From the NCBI GenBank assembly GCA_025927435.1, contig JAICLM010000107.1, forward strand, positions 1-6,970: DNA of 6,970 nucleotides. Direction: 5' to 3'. Shown here piece after piece: positions 6,743-6,970 of this stretch. This DNA is from Thermoleophilia bacterium. GTDB taxonomy: Bacteria > Actinomycetota > Thermoleophilia > Gaiellales > Gaiellaceae. Within the stretch, counting starts at the first letter, position 1. Each line of letters begins with the position of its first letter. The position numbers and the translations under genes were made by a program. Below the pieces are notes generated by a model. That model saw only the letters and a program-made list of their open reading frames with translations, did no database searches and was not told the origin of the DNA.

Positions 6743-6846
6743 TGCGCCCGGCATGATTCGAACATGCGACCTCTGCCTCCGCAGGGCAGAAAACGTGGAG
6801 GAACCCATGGTTCCCCCACGAGCCCCCTCCTTCAGGTCACGAGCAC
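6743..6846 (-). ncRNA. tRNA-Arg-like element, copy 1: intact 3' half, aberrant 5' half
   Basis: Read on the minus strand, the 3' half is canonical: anticodon stem CTGCC/GGCAG with 7-base loop CTGCGGA (U33, anticodon GCG at 34-36, G37), variable loop AGGTC, T-arm GCATG-TTCGAAT-CATGC, acceptor strand CGGGCGC and discriminator A. The CGGGCGCA end and the loop form resemble actinobacterial arginine tRNAs. No CCA is encoded. The usual D-arm and a GCGCCCG 5' strand are absent. In their place lie a 12-bp hairpin (6794-6820), TTTT (6790-6793) and a G-rich linker (6821-6839). GTGCTCG (6840-6846) could close the acceptor as seven pairs, two of them G-U. Behind the 3' end this copy has CCCTTTTT, a possible terminator tract. 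It could be a tRNA-like RNA, a tRNA-derived repeat or a pseudo-tRNA; a working arginine tRNA is unlikely without a D-arm. Confidence 0.55.
6790..6820 (-). terminator. 12-bp hairpin followed by TTTT inside repeat copy 1
   Basis: On the minus strand CGTGGGGGAACC and GGTTCCTCCACG pair over 12 positions (one G-U) around an ATG loop and are followed directly by TTTT. This has the shape of an intrinsic terminator, but it sits immediately 5' of the tRNA-like anticodon arm, so terminating there would separate the linker from the tRNA half. The four-base T tract is short; the hairpin may instead be a structural arm of one RNA. Confidence 0.4.
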
Positions 6847-6853
6847 GAAAGAG

Positions 6854-6957
6854 TGCGCCCGGCATGATTCGAACATGCGACCTCTGCCTCCGCAGGGCAG
6901 AAAACGTGGAGGAACCCATGGTTCCCCCACGAGCCCCCTCCTTCAGGTCACGAGCAC
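6854..6957 (-). ncRNA. tRNA-Arg-like element, copy 2 (identical to copy 1)
   Basis: The element has the same sequence and arms as copy 1: T-loop complement at 6867-6873, anticodon loop complement at 6889-6895 and hairpin at 6905-6931. The only difference is the base context beyond the 3' end, where CTCTTTC leads into the next unit in place of the CCCTTTTT of copy 1. In transcription order this copy precedes copy 1, so a minus-strand transcript entering from the right would contain both. Confidence 0.55.
6901..6931 (-). terminator. 12-bp hairpin followed by TTTT inside repeat copy 2
   Basis: This hairpin is identical to the one in copy 1 and stands in the same relation to the tRNA-like 3' half. 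Its exact recurrence every 111 bases makes it part of the repeat unit, not a flanking accident. Confidence 0.4.
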
Positions 6958-6970
6958 GAAAGAGTGCGCC

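Larger units (their letters stand above)
6743..6970. repeat. Tandem array of a 111-bp tRNA-like unit (two full copies plus start of a third)
   Basis: 6743-6853 and 6854-6964 are identical over all 111 bases by direct comparison; 6965-6970 begins a third copy that leaves the window. Left of 6743 similarity fades: GCACGAAAAAGGG replaces the GCACGAAAGAG found between units, so 6743 is close to the natural array edge. On the minus strand each unit carries a tRNA 3' half, a strong hairpin and a short linker. No unique spacers are present, so this is not a CRISPR. Perfect identity implies recent duplication or ongoing homogenisation. The stretch 6718-6742 between the terminator and the array holds nothing I recognise. 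No protein gene is supported in 6663-6970. Confidence 0.92.

Noticed and set aside
6743..6846. tmRNA end or an ordinary functional tRNA
   Set aside because: There is no Ala-type acceptor, no tag reading frame and no D-arm; the 26 bases before the anticodon stem form a hairpin that cannot be a D-arm with acceptor strand.
6616..6919. Two minus-strand open frames in the repeat and terminator region
   Set aside because: They translate tRNA-like sequence and the terminator hairpin; the FESCRAHP and VRIMPGA strings are typical of falsely called proteins over tRNA sequence. The frame-preserving period is noted separately as a weak finding.
6743..6970. CRISPR array
   Set aside because: The whole 111-base period is identical, so there are no unique spacers, and no cas gene is in view.

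Overview
The window is GC-rich throughout, with dense short-gap or overlapping genes, frequent GTG starts and acidic proteins rich in Ala, Arg and Gly. It also carries a gene of the futalosine route to menaquinone. This fits a high-GC actinobacterium-like organism, perhaps of the Thermoleophilia kind, but the lineage is inferred from style and gene content, not from a marker gene.

Layout. Positions 1-980 (minus) hold the first 326 residues of an NAD(P)-dependent aldehyde dehydrogenase that runs off the left edge. A 79-residue unknown protein (1060-1299, plus) diverges from it, and a 14-bp perfect palindrome lies in the gap. The small gene converges with a minus-strand operon and shares its last four bases (CTAG) with the operon's last gene. 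In transcription order the operon is: an ornithine cyclodeaminase/mu-crystallin family reductase (4554-3622), a 114-residue unknown protein (3614-3270), 1,4-dihydroxy-6-naphthoate synthase MqnD (3273-2482, overlapping the unknown gene by GTGA), and a thiolase (2471-1296). The gaps are 7, -4 and 10 bases, so these four are probably co-transcribed. MqnD is a menaquinone enzyme; the thiolase and the aldehyde dehydrogenase point to acyl-CoA and aldehyde catabolism. No single pathway visibly links them all.

A 92-base gap separates the operon from a divergent gene for a 671-residue exported protein (4647-6662, plus) with a signal peptide, three Asp-box motifs of the sialidase-like beta-propeller type, 14 cysteines and a Gly/Lys tail. 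A 13-bp hairpin with a GAGA loop (6688-6717) probably ends its transcript.

The least ordinary part is the right edge. From 6743 to the end lies a tandem array of a 111-bp unit: two complete, identical copies and the start of a third. Read on the minus strand, each unit contains a well-formed 3' half of an arginine-type tRNA (anticodon arm with GCG, AGGTC variable loop, TTCGAAT T-loop, acceptor strand CGGGCGC plus A). The normal D-arm and 5' acceptor are absent. In their place stand a 12-bp hairpin followed by TTTT and, further upstream, a 7-base segment that could pair with the acceptor strand using two G-U pairs. This may be an array of tRNA-like RNAs, a tRNA-derived repeat or attachment-site debris. 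The array continues beyond the window, so its full size is unknown.
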